Shown here: positions 45,720-56,827 of the stretch, piece by piece
How positions within the stretch are numbered: position 1 is the stretch's first letter
How the letters are laid out: every line of letters begins with the position of its first letter
NCBI GenBank assembly: GCA_028571685.1
Contig: CM053156.1
Coordinates: 82,773,049 to 82,837,048 of the forward strand
Direction: 5' to 3'
Source of the DNA: Heterohyrax brucei
Taxonomy: Eukaryota > Chordata > Mammalia > Hyracoidea > Procaviidae
Length of the DNA: 64,000 nt
Translations under genes and position numbers: made by a program
Notes under the pieces: generated by a model
Databases searched by the model: none
What the model was told of the DNA's origin: nothing
The model's input: only the letters and a program-made list of their open reading frames with translations

Positions 45720-46214
45720 TGTCATGGATTGAATTGTGCCCTTCCCCGGCAAATGTGTGTGTTGGTTTGGCTGGGCATGATTTGCCCTATTGGGTTATGT
45801 TCCTTTATGATGTAAACCCTCCTCTGTAATGTTAATGAGGGAGGATGGGCGGCACTTGTGTTGGTGTGGCAGGACTCAGTGTGTGATTGTGTTGTGCCTT
45901 GGGGCAGCCTGTTGGGATATAAAGGAAAGGGAGGCAAGTGGAGGTCTGGGGACCTCACACCACAAAGGAGCAGTGCTGGGAGCTGAGTGTGTCCTTTTGA
46001 AAGAACTGGGGTCCCTGTCCCTCAGAAACCTCCAGTCCAGGGGAAGATTGACAACAAGGACCCTCCTCCAGAGCCAGCAGAGAATGTCTTCCCCTGGGGC
46101 TGACACCCTGAATTTGGACATTTTAGCTTATTGGACTGTGACAAATACAACTTCTCTTTTTAAAGTCATCCACTTGGGGTATTTCTGTTAAAGCAACACT
46201 AGATGACTGTGACG
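45720..46214 (+). mobile_element. MaLR-type LTR fossil
   Basis: TGTCATGGATTGAATTGTGC to GTCATCCACTTGGGGTATTT and CTAGATGACTGTGAC; solo LTR, well preserved. Confidence 0.7.
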
Positions 46215-46559
46215 TATTATGGGATGCTGTGATGTTGGGCTTCCCTCGTGATGACTCTTGTCACTAGGCATGTCCCTTACATGGAACCTCTGTTCCCTTG
46301 AAGAAGCGTCCTTTATGCTGCCCTCCTAGCTTGCTGTGTTTCTTGGGCTGCCACCTGGCTTCTTAGTGCCAAGTGTGGTCAGTGGCAGTGTGACTGTTGC
46401 TCTCAGACTAGAAAGATGACCTGCTGGTGGTGGTACAGCCTCAGGATAATAAAGCCCCGAACTGCCAGCCTCTGTGGTTCTCCTGAGCTGAACACCTCAA
46501 AAGCCAGTTTCCGTGTTTATAACAGGCAGAAGCACTAGGAATGCAGCTACCAGTTGCCC

Positions 46560-46622
46560 TATAAAAGGAGCCGGGTCAGCAACCCCGCCTCTGTCGCTAA
46601 CTGCACGGCAAAGGTCAGCATG
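46560..46622 (+). promoter_or_regulatory. TATA-box core promoter-like site
   Basis: TATAAAAG (46560-46567) is followed by about 50 bp of GC-richer leader and an ATG at 46620 that opens only an 8-codon frame (MNPVPSCK). Spacing suits a TATA promoter. The gene body, if any, is decayed or is cut by the mariner element 113 bp downstream. Confidence 0.3.
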
Positions 46623-46734
46623 AATCCTGTCCCCAGCTGCAAGTAGACCCAGGCTTCACCTTCCCACATTGTCACTCTTGTGTGCCATGTTTGTGGCACT
46701 TCCACTCTCTGACCCTAACCACCCAGAGTTATAA

Positions 46735-47280
46735 AGATTGACAGTTACATTCACGAACTCATCCCAGAAAAAGTGCTGCATACCTCATTGCTGAATATCC
46801 TTATGGTCACCTTCAGAGAACTCCCCTTGGGAATCTAGGCACTGATGGGCACGTAGTCCACCCTTCAAAAAACAATTTTGGAACTTTTTTCCCGGAACAG
46901 CCATCAGAGCTATCCTTGTATTACCCCTGATGTCTTGAATGTCATCAAACTGTCTTCCTTTCAATATTTCCTTTATCTTTGGATAAAGAAGAAAGTCAGT
47001 GAAGCCCAGATCAGGTGAGGAGGGAGGGTGTTCCAGTGGAGTTATTTGTTTACTGGCTAAAAACTCCGTCACAGTCAGCGAGACAATTAAGTCTGCAAAC
47101 TTGCCACTGTGCACAATGGCTATTCCAGAATGAGTTCCCAAATTGCTCTGAAGGGTGGACTAGGCACTGGTGTTGGTGCACAGCTTCCCAAAGGAAGCAC
47201 TGTGGAAGTGAGCATAGGAATACTCAGTGAGGGGTGTAGCACTTAGAACAATGAAGTTTGCAGACCAGGTTGTCAGATCT
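46735..47280 (-). mobile_element. Mariner DNA transposon, internally deleted copy 2
   Basis: This copy has the same layout as the one at 18.5 kb: ends AGATTGACAG and AGATCTGACA in inverted orientation, arms similar over about 180 bp, length about 546 bp. The minus-strand frame at 47141-46785 keeps mariner-like EFLASKQITPLEHPPSSPDL and then TDFLLYPKIKEILKGRQF, i.e. the region of the last catalytic Asp. The N-terminal two thirds of the transposase are absent. Confidence 0.8.
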
Positions 47281-47555
47281 CGTAGATCACAAGTTCACCA
47301 TGTCCTGGGAGCTGATCAGAGCGTCCCTGTGTACCTGAGACCAGACTGTCAGGGAGCTGGGAAGTCTGCACGAGTCCCGGCACTTCAGACCAGCTGGCCT
47401 CCTTCCCTCTTGCTAGTTCCCTGGGTGTAGGTCACAGGCTAGAAGGACTCTGTTCTTCATCACCTGCCTGTGCAGTCTATCGGTATCACTGTGGCCTAGA
47501 GCTAAATCTACACCAGTTGGCCCTGTCCTGCCAGCCTCTGTGGGTTGATTGCCCC

Positions 47556-47778
47556 TGTTGTTGTATTGTTAGATGCCATGGAATTGATTCTGACTCACAG
47601 CACTCCCGTGTACAACAGGGTGAAAACTGCCCGATCTGTGCCATGCCCACAATCGTTCTCAGTGCGTAAGCCCGTTGTAGCCACTTGTCCGTGCATCTTG
47701 GTGAGGTTTTTATCTTTTGCACTGACCTTGAACTTTACCAAGCATGATGTCCTTCTCCAGGGACTAATCCCTCCTGTG
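47556..47778 (-). mobile_element. RTE/BovB-type LINE 3' end
   Basis: GTTGTTGTATTGTTAGATGC through ACCAAGCATGATGTCCTTCT and GGACTAATCCCTCCTG. Its 5' side is cut off where an LTR-like repeat begins. Confidence 0.8.
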
Positions 47779-48140
47779 GGTTTGTTAATTCTGTAGAATG
47801 GCTCACAGAATTCATGGAGGTTGTGACCTGTACTTACCATCACCCGTGGATTGTAACTAGGAAGGACACAAACAGAGATGCTACAGAGAGCGTGCTTCCT
47901 GGCACAGGGGCCTCCACTGTCTCCGAGGACATGTCTCTCCTCTTTCCATGCAAAGATATTCTCACCAATGACAGAAGCCCCAAAGAGAGTGCTCCAGGGT
48001 CCCACTCCCCCAGGCACTGGGACCTCATTGAGCTTGGGCTTTAATACACAGTTATGATCGAGCCAATCATCCAGTATCCATGACTGTATCGGGCCCTCTC
48101 TTTTCCTGATGTTAAGTCCCCCAGTATGGGGCCAGTGTAG
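47779..48140 (+). mobile_element. LTR-like fossil, second family
   Basis: TGGGTTTGTTAATTCTGTAG and ATGGCTCACAGAATTCATGG resemble mammalian ERVL-class LTRs. It abuts an RTE 3' end. Its partner copy is at 53105-53412, inverted. Confidence 0.5.
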
Positions 48141-48814
48141 CCCCTACTCGCCTGGTTGTCCTAGGAAACGAAGGCATGGAGTAGTTATTTTAGTTATTTT
48201 CAAAAACTAGAGACGTGGGGCCTGAGTGGTTTCTTTTTCCCATGGGAGGATTTTAGTATGAAGCCCTCTGGGTGTTATAAGCATGGCATCAGTGACTAGA
48301 CCCCAGAATATGGAGGCTGAGCCCAAATTGAGAAGTCACTAAATGGTGGGAGTAGAATTTGTAGTTATTTGATTGAACTTAATGACCTGCTCTTTGGTCA
48401 GGGCTGAGGACAGCCTGGGCAGTGTCCCAGTGCCTCGTCCTTGATTTAAGGCTCAGCTACTGTCATCTGAGAATTCTTTGTCATTCTTCAGAAAGAGATC
48501 TTGCTTTTTCATTTTTCGTTGGAAGTGATGTTACTGATCCTTATATGTTACATGTATTTTATGTAGAGCCCGGGGGTGCTGTAGGGGTTCATTTGGAATC
48601 TGGGAAGGAAGAAGAAGAGAGAGAAAAGTGATGACAGGACATCAGAACCCTAATTTATTCCTTACCAGAAAGCAATGGGGGGCACCATTTTATTGATCAG
48701 AAACTTGAGGGAGAGTCAATTTACATCTTCCAAACTGTTGGGGCTAGTAGACGAAATTATGAGCACACCTTAAACTACTCCAGATTGGATGGTTTGGGGG
48801 AGACTGAATATCTT

Positions 48815-48966
48815 TCCGAGTCCTGGTATCATAGTAGTTAGAGCTCATCCGCTAACTGAAAGGTTGGCAGTTCACATCCACCAGCTGCCCCTTGGGAACA
48901 CTATGGAGCAGTTCTGCTTTGTCATATAGGGTCGCTGTGAGTCAGAATTGACTTGACGTAAGTGGG
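48815..48966 (+). mobile_element. AfroSINE
   Basis: CTGGTATCATAGTAGTTAGA, GCTAACTGAAAGGTTGGCAG and GGGTCGCTGTGAGTCAGAAT. Confidence 0.85.
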
Positions 48967-49994
48967 TGAGTACTCCTCTATAATTTTGTGTGTTGGCTAC
49001 TTTCCATGGTGCCACCTCTGCTTGAACTCGTAGAGCGGGGTCTTGTAGGTGCAAAGCCCTGCTTGTGGCTGGAGAGTCCATTAAAGCAGATGAGAAGCTC
49101 TCTGCTCCCTGGGTCCTGGAGACTATAAAAATGCCCACTCCTGTACTCCCTTGGAATGGCAAAGAATGACCTCAGCTCTGAACAGTGCATGACAGTGTGA
49201 CTGCTTCGGGTGCTCAGAGCTCAGTGTCCCAGTGATGTGGTCGTGCCCTCATTAATGTGTACAGGGCCGATTGGTTTTCCGTGGAGTAGTAGTTGCTGAT
49301 GACGTGTTTCTGCAGGTGCCACTCTCTCAGCCCTGTTTGGAGTCTTGGCTGTTGTCAAGCTCTGGCACATGGGTAATCATTGTTCATGTCTCTGGGGAAA
49401 AGAGAATCTGCTTTTGAGAGTTTGGGTGTCAGTTGCCTTCGGAGCTGCTCCAAGACACGCCCCTCACCTTGCATGCTCCTCTGCTATCCCAGGAAGGAAA
49501 CTTTGAGGCCACTGGTTTTTAACTGTTTGGGTCTCAATCTCACCTCACCACATATAGATCATTCTTTGTGTTTTCACTCAAAAGTCATTTCCGTGACTCC
49601 TAGACCAGTCTCAATACTCCACGGTTGGCAACCCCAGTCACTCCTTTGTCTAAACGTGAATCTTCATAAAAGCAGGAATCATGTCTGCCTTGTTCATCCC
49701 TGACTCCTCAGCATTTCCTGCTGTGCCTGAGGGGCTGTCAGTAAACATCTCTAGACTTCTCTCTGGAAAAATGTAGTAACCCCACAGAACTTGGACAGAG
49801 TCTAGAAGATCGCAGACCTCTGAGGTCAGTCTATGCAAGATGTCCATAGATCTCAGTAGACAAAACTTCCTCCAGGCTATCTGGTATGTCAGAGGCCTTC
49901 ATCTCCAAAGGGTAATTCAGGCTCTGTTTGGATGCCTCTGAGGATGGCATGCTCACCATCTTCTTGAATATCCTGCTGAGGCAAGTTAAAGCAT
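48967..49994. other. Unassigned stretch
   Basis: Possible L2/MIR traces at 49650-49750, nothing else recognised. Confidence 0.35.
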
Positions 49995-50155
49995 GGGTGG
50001 GTGGATGGATGGGTGAGTGGGTGAGTGGGTGGCTGGATGGTGGGTGGTGGGTGGTGGGTGGATGGGTGGGTGGTAGATGGATGGGTTGGATGGGTGGATG
50101 GTGGATGAGTGGATGGGTGGATGGATGGATAGATGGATGATGATGATGGATGGAT
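49995..50155 (+). repeat. (GGATGGGT)n-type simple repeat
   Basis: Imperfect GGATGGGTGGAT-type repeats, ending in GATGATGATGG. It sits directly before an L2-like relic. Confidence 0.85.
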
Positions 50156-50159
50156 TCAC

Positions 50160-50700
50160 TTAATGAAAAGTTTTTATTGGGGGTCTTCTTTGTGCCAGTT
50201 CCTTTTTCAGGGACCCAAGAGTGAGCACAGCTAAGCCCCCTGATCTCCTAGAGCTTATGTTTTAAGAGAGAAAGTAGATTGCAGTCAAACAGACATTGAG
50301 GACAAATCAGGTGTGATTACTGCTGGGGAGAAAGTAAAATGTTTTTGTAAGACAGTGCTGTGAATAAGTTGGGAAGACTGTTTTAAATGGGCTATCAAAG
50401 GAGGATCTTCTTGGAAAGGTAACCTTTGAGCAAAGATCTGAATACAGCAAATGAGAGAGCCATGAGAAGTTCTGCAGGGTCAGGCATTCTATGTAGGAGG
50501 AACAGCAAGAGCAAAGGCCCTGTGGCAGGAAGGCCAGGGTACCTGGAGGGCAGGGGCAGGGAGCGGGGAGAGTTAGGGCCAACTGCTCTAAGGTTGTAAA
50601 GGTTACAGTGATGATGGGTCTAACTTGCTTTCAGATTTGAGGAAGCCTTTGAAAAGTTTAAGCAGGAATGGAGGGGTCTGATCTTACAGGATCCCTGTGG
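50160..50700 (+). mobile_element. Ancient LINE-like relic (L2-like)
   Basis: TTTGTGCCAGTTCCTTTTTC, TAACCTTTGAGCAAAGATCT, GGAACAGCAAGAGCAAAGGC and GGAGGGGTCTGATCTTACAG are blocks of a widespread old mammalian repeat. Confidence 0.5.
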
Positions 50701-51324
50701 CTGTTTGGTGGAGAGGAGGCTTTAAGAAGGGGATGGCAGTGTGGGGATCACGAGGATGTGACTGTCTTCCAGGACATTCCTTTTCCAATCAGCCCAGCAT
50801 CACAGCTCAAACAGAACGAGTTTCTCTGCGACACACAACTTTCCCCAAATGAGATGCAGAAGTCTGTGGTCCTCGTACCCTGCTTTCTGCTGGCCTGACA
50901 GAGGACTAAACCTGGTGCGAGGTTGGGAGGGGGTGTTCATGCGCCCCCTTCCCTCGTCAGGGTGTGTAATGGATATGAATCTTAGCACACAAGCTCAGGC
51001 AGGCCAGTTACTGCGTTTCTTGTTGGTCTGCCAAGTCAGTTAAATTTGGGTCCCCGTCCAGAGAGGTTGGCAGGCAGATCTATCTCACGCGCTGCCTTGT
51101 GTGGGTTGTGCAGAGGTGCTGAGGTCTTTCACTGAAGCACTAAGAAGATTCTGTGAGTGACTGTTGGTCTGCCCACTGCCTCAGTCCTCACTGCCCTCTG
51201 AGGTTCAGTGGCTCTGCTGATTCTTTGCTGTATTTACGGAACAGAAAGTGTTGGAATGGCTGGAAGTGCTTGTTGGAGCCAAATGCCATGGAAATAGCAC
51301 TCATTATAAAGAGGAGTAGCTTAA

Positions 51325-51985
51325 GTCAAGAAAACAAAAGGACCAGTAGCTGGACCAGTAAGCAACGTTGTGATACCTGGAGAAAGGATTGAGGTTGTCA
51401 AGGATTTCATTGGACGTGGTTCCGCAATCAATGCTCATGGAAGCCACAGCCAAGAAATCAAAAGATGCATTGCATTGGGAAAATCGGCTACAAGAAAGTG
51501 TTGAAAAAGATGTCACCTTGAAGACTAAGGTGCACCTGCCCCAAGCTGTGGTATTTTCACTCACATCATATATATGCAAAAGCTGGAAAATGAATAAGGA
51601 AGACAGAAGTATTGATGCCTTAGAACTGTGGTGTTGGAGAATGTTGAATCTACCACGGACCGCCAAAAGAACAAACAGATCTGTTTTGGAAGAAGTACAA
51701 CCAGTGTGCTCCTGGGAAGCAGAGGTGACAATACTGCATCTTACATACCTTGGACATGTTGTCAGAAGGGATCAGTCCCTGGAGAAGGACATCATGCTTG
51801 GTACAGTGGAGGGTCAGCGAAAAAGAGAAAGACGCTCGACGAGAGTGATTGAGCCAGTGGCCGCAGCAGTGCATTTCAGCAGGTGGACGACTGGCCGTGG
51901 TGCGGGACTGAGCAGTGGTTGGTTCTGTTGTGCATTGCGTTGCTGTGAGTCACAATGACTTGACAGCACCGAACACCAACAGTAG
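51325..51985 (+). mobile_element. RTE/BovB-type LINE 3' end
   Basis: About 660 bp. The frame at 51389-51958 reads through ALELWCWRMLNLPRTAKRTN, SVLEEVQPVCSWEAEVTILH and TYLGHVVRRDQSLEKDIMLG, one of the cleanest RTE C-terminal domains here. The tail ends in CACCGAACACCAACAG. Confidence 0.85.
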
Positions 51986-52942
51986 CTTGAGTCAAAAGAG
52001 TTAATTTCTGACTGTGTAATTTTGTCTACTTTCATTCAGTGAACATTCCACTTACATCCTTCTTGGAAAGACAGCACGTAAGTAAGTAAATGAATCTTCG
52101 TTAAACGTTGAGCTTCTGGTTCTTAGTGCGTGCAAAGATGATGAAGGCACCAGTCCTCCTTCCAGTGACACACACCTTGGAGAAGAGATAGTCACGAGAG
52201 GCAGAACTCGAATGCAGGACCAGGGAGACCAGGAAGCAGCAACTGGGAATAGGGGGAGGATGTTTCTCTCATCTCTGGAGTCATGGTGGCCTTGGGCTTG
52301 GGCTAGTAGGTTGTCTGTGTAAATTATGCAGAAATGAGACTTCTCTTTCTTTGTCTCTATTGCTCTCATTTTGAGAGAATACAGTTCATTTCTTCTGTAT
52401 CTATTGAAGGCCTTTTATGTGCCAGGCCTTTCCTGCCCTCAGGGAGCTTGGACTCTAGCATAGGAGCTGGGTGGCAAGTAAAAAGATGCATGGAACTATC
52501 AAATGAAAAAAAGTGGAATGAAAAATAAACCCACCGTAAACTGATAGGGAGTGGAGGAGGGTGCCTTTCTGTTTTTATGAGTCATGTGGCAACCTGGAGG
52601 AAGGTTCCAGGCAGGAGCAAGGCAGAGCCCCTGAAGTGGGAGCCTGCCTGGAATTTTAACGACAAGTAATCCATATTGAGCGTGTCCTGTGTGACAGCTC
52701 GTTAATACTTTACAGGAATTAATTAAATGAGTAAGTAGAACTGGTGGAGTCAGAGTCTCCTGTTCTCTTAATAGAATCTGTTCCAGAGACTTCCACTGAC
52801 TTTCACCCATGTTTTGAAAAACTCCATGCCAGGACTTAAGCTCTTCGATGTGTGTATGGCTGTTGGGGCTGATGAGCCATCCAGAACACAGGAGGCTGTT
52901 TCGTAGGGACAACAGTGACCAGAGAGAAGTAGCCTGGATCCC
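51986..52942. other. Unassigned stretch
   Basis: An L2/MIR scrap near 52395-52500 (TTTTATGTGCCAGGCC) and no supported exon. Confidence 0.35.
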
Positions 52943-53615
52943 TGTTATGAGTTGAATTATATGTCTTGAAAGTACAGACTGTGAATACTGCCCTCTGTAT
53001 CTGTGTTTATGATGTCATTGGGGAATGGATTTTCTTAATTATGTCAGTGAGGTAGTGTTAGTATAGGGTATTTCTTAAATCTTTAAGACTAAGCAAAGAA
53101 GTGAGCACAAAGTGAGCCCCGGCCCCGTTCTGGGGGACCTAACGCCAGGAGAAGAGAGGGCTTAATGCAGTCGTGCATACCGGGTGATTGGCGTGATCCT
53201 AACAGTGTGTTAAAGCCCAAGCTCACTGAGGTCCCAGTGCCTGGGGAGTGGGACCTTGGAGCACTCTCTTTGGGGCTTCTGTGATCGGTGAGAACATGCT
53301 TGCATGGAAGAAGGAGAGACATGTCCTTGGGGACAGTGGAGGCCCCTGTGCCAGGAAGCATGCTCTCTGTAGCATCTCTGTTTGTGTCCTTCCTAGTTAA
53401 AATGCATGGGTGATGGTAAGGCATGGCACGTGGTTACCAAGGACCTTCCCCAGAGCCAACACAGAAAGAAAGCCTTTGCCAGAGCCGACCCAGAGAGAAA
53501 GCCTTCCCCAGAGGTGGCACCCTCAATTTTGACTTCCAGCTTCTTAAACTGTGAAAAAATACATTTCTGTTCATTAAAGCTACCCACTCGTGGCGGTGGT
53601 GTTATAACAGCGCTA
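52943..53615 (+). mobile_element. MaLR-type LTR fossil interrupted by another repeat
   Basis: Starts TGTTATGAGTTGAATTATAT and ends AAAGCTACCCACTCGTGGCG and AACAGCGCTAAGA. A different LTR-like repeat (about 53105-53412) occupies the middle. Confidence 0.6.
53105..53412 (-). mobile_element. LTR-like fossil, second family
   Basis: Reads as the reverse complement of 47850-48135 at roughly 90% by eye (e.g. GGAAGCATGCTCTCTGTAGC). It is nested in the MaLR-type LTR. Possibly an ERVL-class LTR; the family is uncertain. Confidence 0.5.
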
Positions 53616-53622
53616 AGATGAA

Positions 53623-53777
53623 ACCAAACTCATTGCTGTCAAGTCAGTTCTAACTGACAGTGACTTCATAGGGCAGAGAACTGCGCCATAGAGGTTCCAG
53701 GGAGCACCTGGCAGATTGAGACTGCTGCCCTTTTGGTTAGCAGACGTAGCATAAACCACAGTGCCACCAGGGTTTCA
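53623..53777 (-). mobile_element. AfroSINE
   Basis: ACCAAACTCATTGCTGTCAA to AGTGCCACCAGGGTTTC. Confidence 0.85.
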
Positions 53778-54185
53778 CTAACAGCACTAGTCTCCAACAA
53801 AGAGGAGTGTGCCTGACGACAGTCACAACAACCGTGTACGTGGTTGAGACCTGTCATGGGAAGGAGAAACAAGTCTCGGGCTCACTGAAGCCACTGCTAT
53901 TTTAGGCTTTGTGACAGCAGTGACATGCTGTCTTCATGGTCCTTCCTTTAGCCCTTTAGCCCCACGGACTTGTGTGGTGGGATTCTGTGGACGTCACTGT
54001 GCAGGGGCACATCATCTGGTGAGCAAAGGAAGCACTGCCTTACTTGCGCTTGCGTACTTATCTGTAGTTAACAGCTTCACATTCTTTCGTACTTACGTTG
54101 CTTACTGTGTAATCCATCCCAGTCAGGGATTATATCTTAGACCTGATTCTTTAGAGAACCCAAATCAATAAAGCAAGCAAAAACA

Positions 54186-54311
54186 AAAAAACTCATTGCC
54201 CTTGAGTTGATTCTGACTCACAGTGACCCTATAGGATAGAGTAGAAGTGCCCCATAAGGTTTCCAGGGAGCTGGTTAGCAGCCTGGACTCGTAATAGCAG
54301 TGCTGCCAGAG
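54186..54311 (-). mobile_element. AfroSINE with internal loss
   Basis: CTCATTGCCCTTGAGTTGAT and GTGACCCTATAGGATAGAGT. The block between GTTTCCAGGGAG and GTTAGCAGC is missing. Confidence 0.8.
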
Positions 54312-54800
54312 TTCCAATAGACAGAGATTTATGTTAAGGGAATGGCTCACATAGCTGTAGAGGCTGGAATATCCCAGTCTGTGGGTCAGGCTGGAGGTTT
54401 GTCCTGGTTCGTGTAGCCACAGGGGCTGGTGAACCAATGATGAGCAGGTCAGGCAGCAGGGCTCCTGCTTGCAGCCCGTGGAGACTGACAGGTCCCAAGA
54501 TCGGCAGTCAAGACAGCAGGTTAACCACTAGGTCAAGGGTCAGGAAGCAGAGGTCAGATGAATACATACTAGCTGCAGTATCCAGAGCAAGCAGCAGCCC
54601 CGGGCCTTGCCGGAAAGTCTACTTAGATTCCATGCGGGCTACACTCTCATGGAAACTCTCTCTCACTTGATTGGCTACTCATAGTAGCCTTATGGAGGAG
54701 ATCACATTACATCATCACGTGACAGCCGAGCTACATCATAATCGCCAAGCCACTGAGAATCATGGCCCAGCCAAGTAGACACAACCTTAATGATCAGAAA
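54312..54800 (+). mobile_element. LTR-like repeat, third family
   Basis: ATAGACAGAGATTTATGTTA, GGCTCACATAGCTGTAGAGG and ATCATGGCCCAGCCAAGTAG; the longest of the three copies. Confidence 0.5.
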
Positions 54801-55219
54801 CTGTAAATTTGAAAAGAGACTTTGATTGTGTAGGAAGGTGCTGTGAGGTTGAGAGAAGCAGATGCCAGCCAGTGTAGAAGTGGGATCCTTGGTGAGGTGA
54901 AAAAATGTGAAGTTGTTAACTGTAGTGAGTAAGCGTAAGTAAGCCTGTGCTTACCTTGCTTAAAGAGTAATCCTCCCTGTCACTGTGTTAGGTGCTGTGG
55001 GCACAGAAGTGTGGTAAAGACAGAGCGTGTCTGCCCTCTTGGAGGTGGTGCTTTCAGCCTAGTAGAGAAGAAAAGACTTAAAGCAAATTAATCACCTAGT
55101 TAGAATGTGAGTTATGTTGAGTCGAGGAGAATAACATCGGGTTTTGTTAACGTACCGTAGACTGGGAAGTGCAGTGAAAAAGGATGCAGTGGTGAATAGG
55201 TATTTCTGTTCCAGGGAGT

Positions 55220-55350
55220 GGGCTGTGTGCTTTGTAAATAAAGTTTTATTGGAACACAGCCATGCCCATTTGTTTCCATGTTGCTTTTGATAGCTCTGGT
55301 GTTACAGTGACAGAGTTGAGTCGTTGTGGCAGACACGGTATGGGCTGAAA
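55220..55350 (+). mobile_element. hAT-like DNA relic
   Basis: GTAAATAAAGTTTTATTGGA, then ACACAGCCATGCCCATTTG and GACAGAGTTGAGTCGTTGTG, is the best-preserved copy of this family in the window. Confidence 0.6.
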
Positions 55351-55568
55351 TTCTGAAAAGATGGACTGTCTGGCTCTTTAAAGAAAAAATGACCAGGCTT
55401 GGTTTTATAAACAGCTGGAGGAGAGGAGGGCTGGGCAGGGAGGGGACTTGAAGTGGGCAGAAACCATGTGCTGGTCTAGAGCTTTCTGCAGCACGCCAGG
55501 ATTTGCAAACTGACATGCTCACAATCCACTTCATTTGTTTGCGTTACTTGGATATTTATCTATTACTT

Positions 55569-55580
55569 GGGGGGGGGGGG
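55569..55580. repeat. Poly-G run
   Basis: A run of about 12 G lies just before an AfroSINE tail; such runs are slippage prone. Confidence 0.7.
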
Positions 55581-55586
55581 ACCAAA

Positions 55587-55748
55587 CCAAACCCATTGCC
55601 ATCGAGTCAGCTCCAACTCATTGCAGTCAGCTGGGACAGAGGAGACCTGCCCCATAGAGTTTCCAGGGCGTCCCTGGGCGGTTTGCACTGCCCACCCTTT
55701 TTTGTGTAGCAACTGTTGTCATTCAACCTCTGTGCCACCAGGGTTTCC
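55587..55748 (-). mobile_element. AfroSINE
   Basis: AACCCATTGCCATCGAGTCA to TGTGCCACCAGGGTTTCC, full length with a small inserted block near 55620. Confidence 0.85.
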
Positions 55749-56261
55749 ATTATATGAGAAAGATCTCCCCCAAATAGACTTCCTGTCAGTTCTCTTGAAC
55801 ATATACTCTTGCCAAAGCCAAGTGCCGTCGAGTCTTAGGCTATTATATATTTGCCCACTTGTAATAGAGACGTAAGTAAAAAAATTATTTGTCAGCTTTT
55901 AAGTAAAATTTCAGCAAACACAGTGATAAATGGCAGATGAAGTTCAGCCCCATTATTACAGGGACAGTAGGGAGGAGTGAGGATTGTGGGAAAACCAGAG
56001 TGCGCTCGCGCCACGTAGACACAGCTTTGGCAGATAGTGATGATCTTTTAGCAGTTCTAGAAAGCCCAGTTTTAAAGCTCAGTTTTTATGTAGAATCTCC
56101 TAATTTTCAAGCAGAGGTTTCTTTATTTTTGGTTTATTTTGTTTTTATACTGTGCCTGTCAGTAACAAAACCCTTCTGCAGGCTGGCTGGCCCCTGTGGT
56201 CTCCAGTTTGAGAGCTTGGTGTGGGCCTTAAGAGACATGGGAGCCTGTCTATCAACTGAGG

Positions 56262-56485
56262 TTGTTGTCACTGTTGTTAGGTGCCATTGAGTCAGGTCCA
56301 CCTTATAGCCGCCCTGAGTATAACAGAATGAAACACTGCCTGGTCCCACGCCATGCCTACAATCTCTTTTTCTGTTTAAGCCCATCGTTGGAGCCACTGT
56401 GTCAGCCCCATCTTGTCGCAGGTCTTCCTCTTTTTCACTGTCTGCTTTCCCAAGCATGATGTCCTCTCGGAGTGTAATGTCCTTA
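56262..56485 (-). mobile_element. RTE/BovB-type LINE 3' end
   Basis: GTTGTCACTGTTGTTAGGTG through CACTGTGTCAGCCCCATCTT and CCAAGCATGATGTCCTC, antisense. Confidence 0.8.
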
Positions 56486-56636
56486 GCTAAGGAGGAAGTA
56501 CAGGTGTCTGGGAGCACTGAGATTCCACCGTCAGGCTGTACCGTCCTGTGGCACACACACTGCTTTGGCAGACTGTCGGAGGGAGAGCTCCCTGATGGTT
56601 GGGGTGACTCAGTGAACTCAGGGAGGAGGTGGGAAT

Positions 56637-56827
56637 TGTTGGGTGCCCTCTAGTTCATTCCAGCTCATAGCAGTGCCACGTGACAGAGTAGAGCTACCCC
56701 GGATGTTTTCTAGGCTGGTATTTTGATGGGAACAAGTCCTTTTTTCCACGGAGCCACTGGTGGGTTAGAACGGTCATCCTCACAGTTAGCACCCAAGTGC
56801 CTAAGCCTTGTGCTGCCGGGGCTTCTT
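56637..56827 (-). mobile_element. AfroSINE, long type
   Basis: TGTTGGGTGCCCTCTAGTTC, GACAGAGTAGAGCTACCCCG and CACAGTTAGCACCCAAGTGC. Confidence 0.75.

Noticed and set aside
46620-46646. Metallothionein-like start (MNPVPSCK)
   Set aside because: TATA spacing is suggestive, but only 8 codons are open and no Cys-rich exon follows. Kept only as a weak promoter call.
51389-51958. 189-residue plus-strand ORF that looks protein-like
   Set aside because: It is the C-terminal domain of an RTE/BovB-type LINE, not a host gene; the start lacks the rest of the RT.
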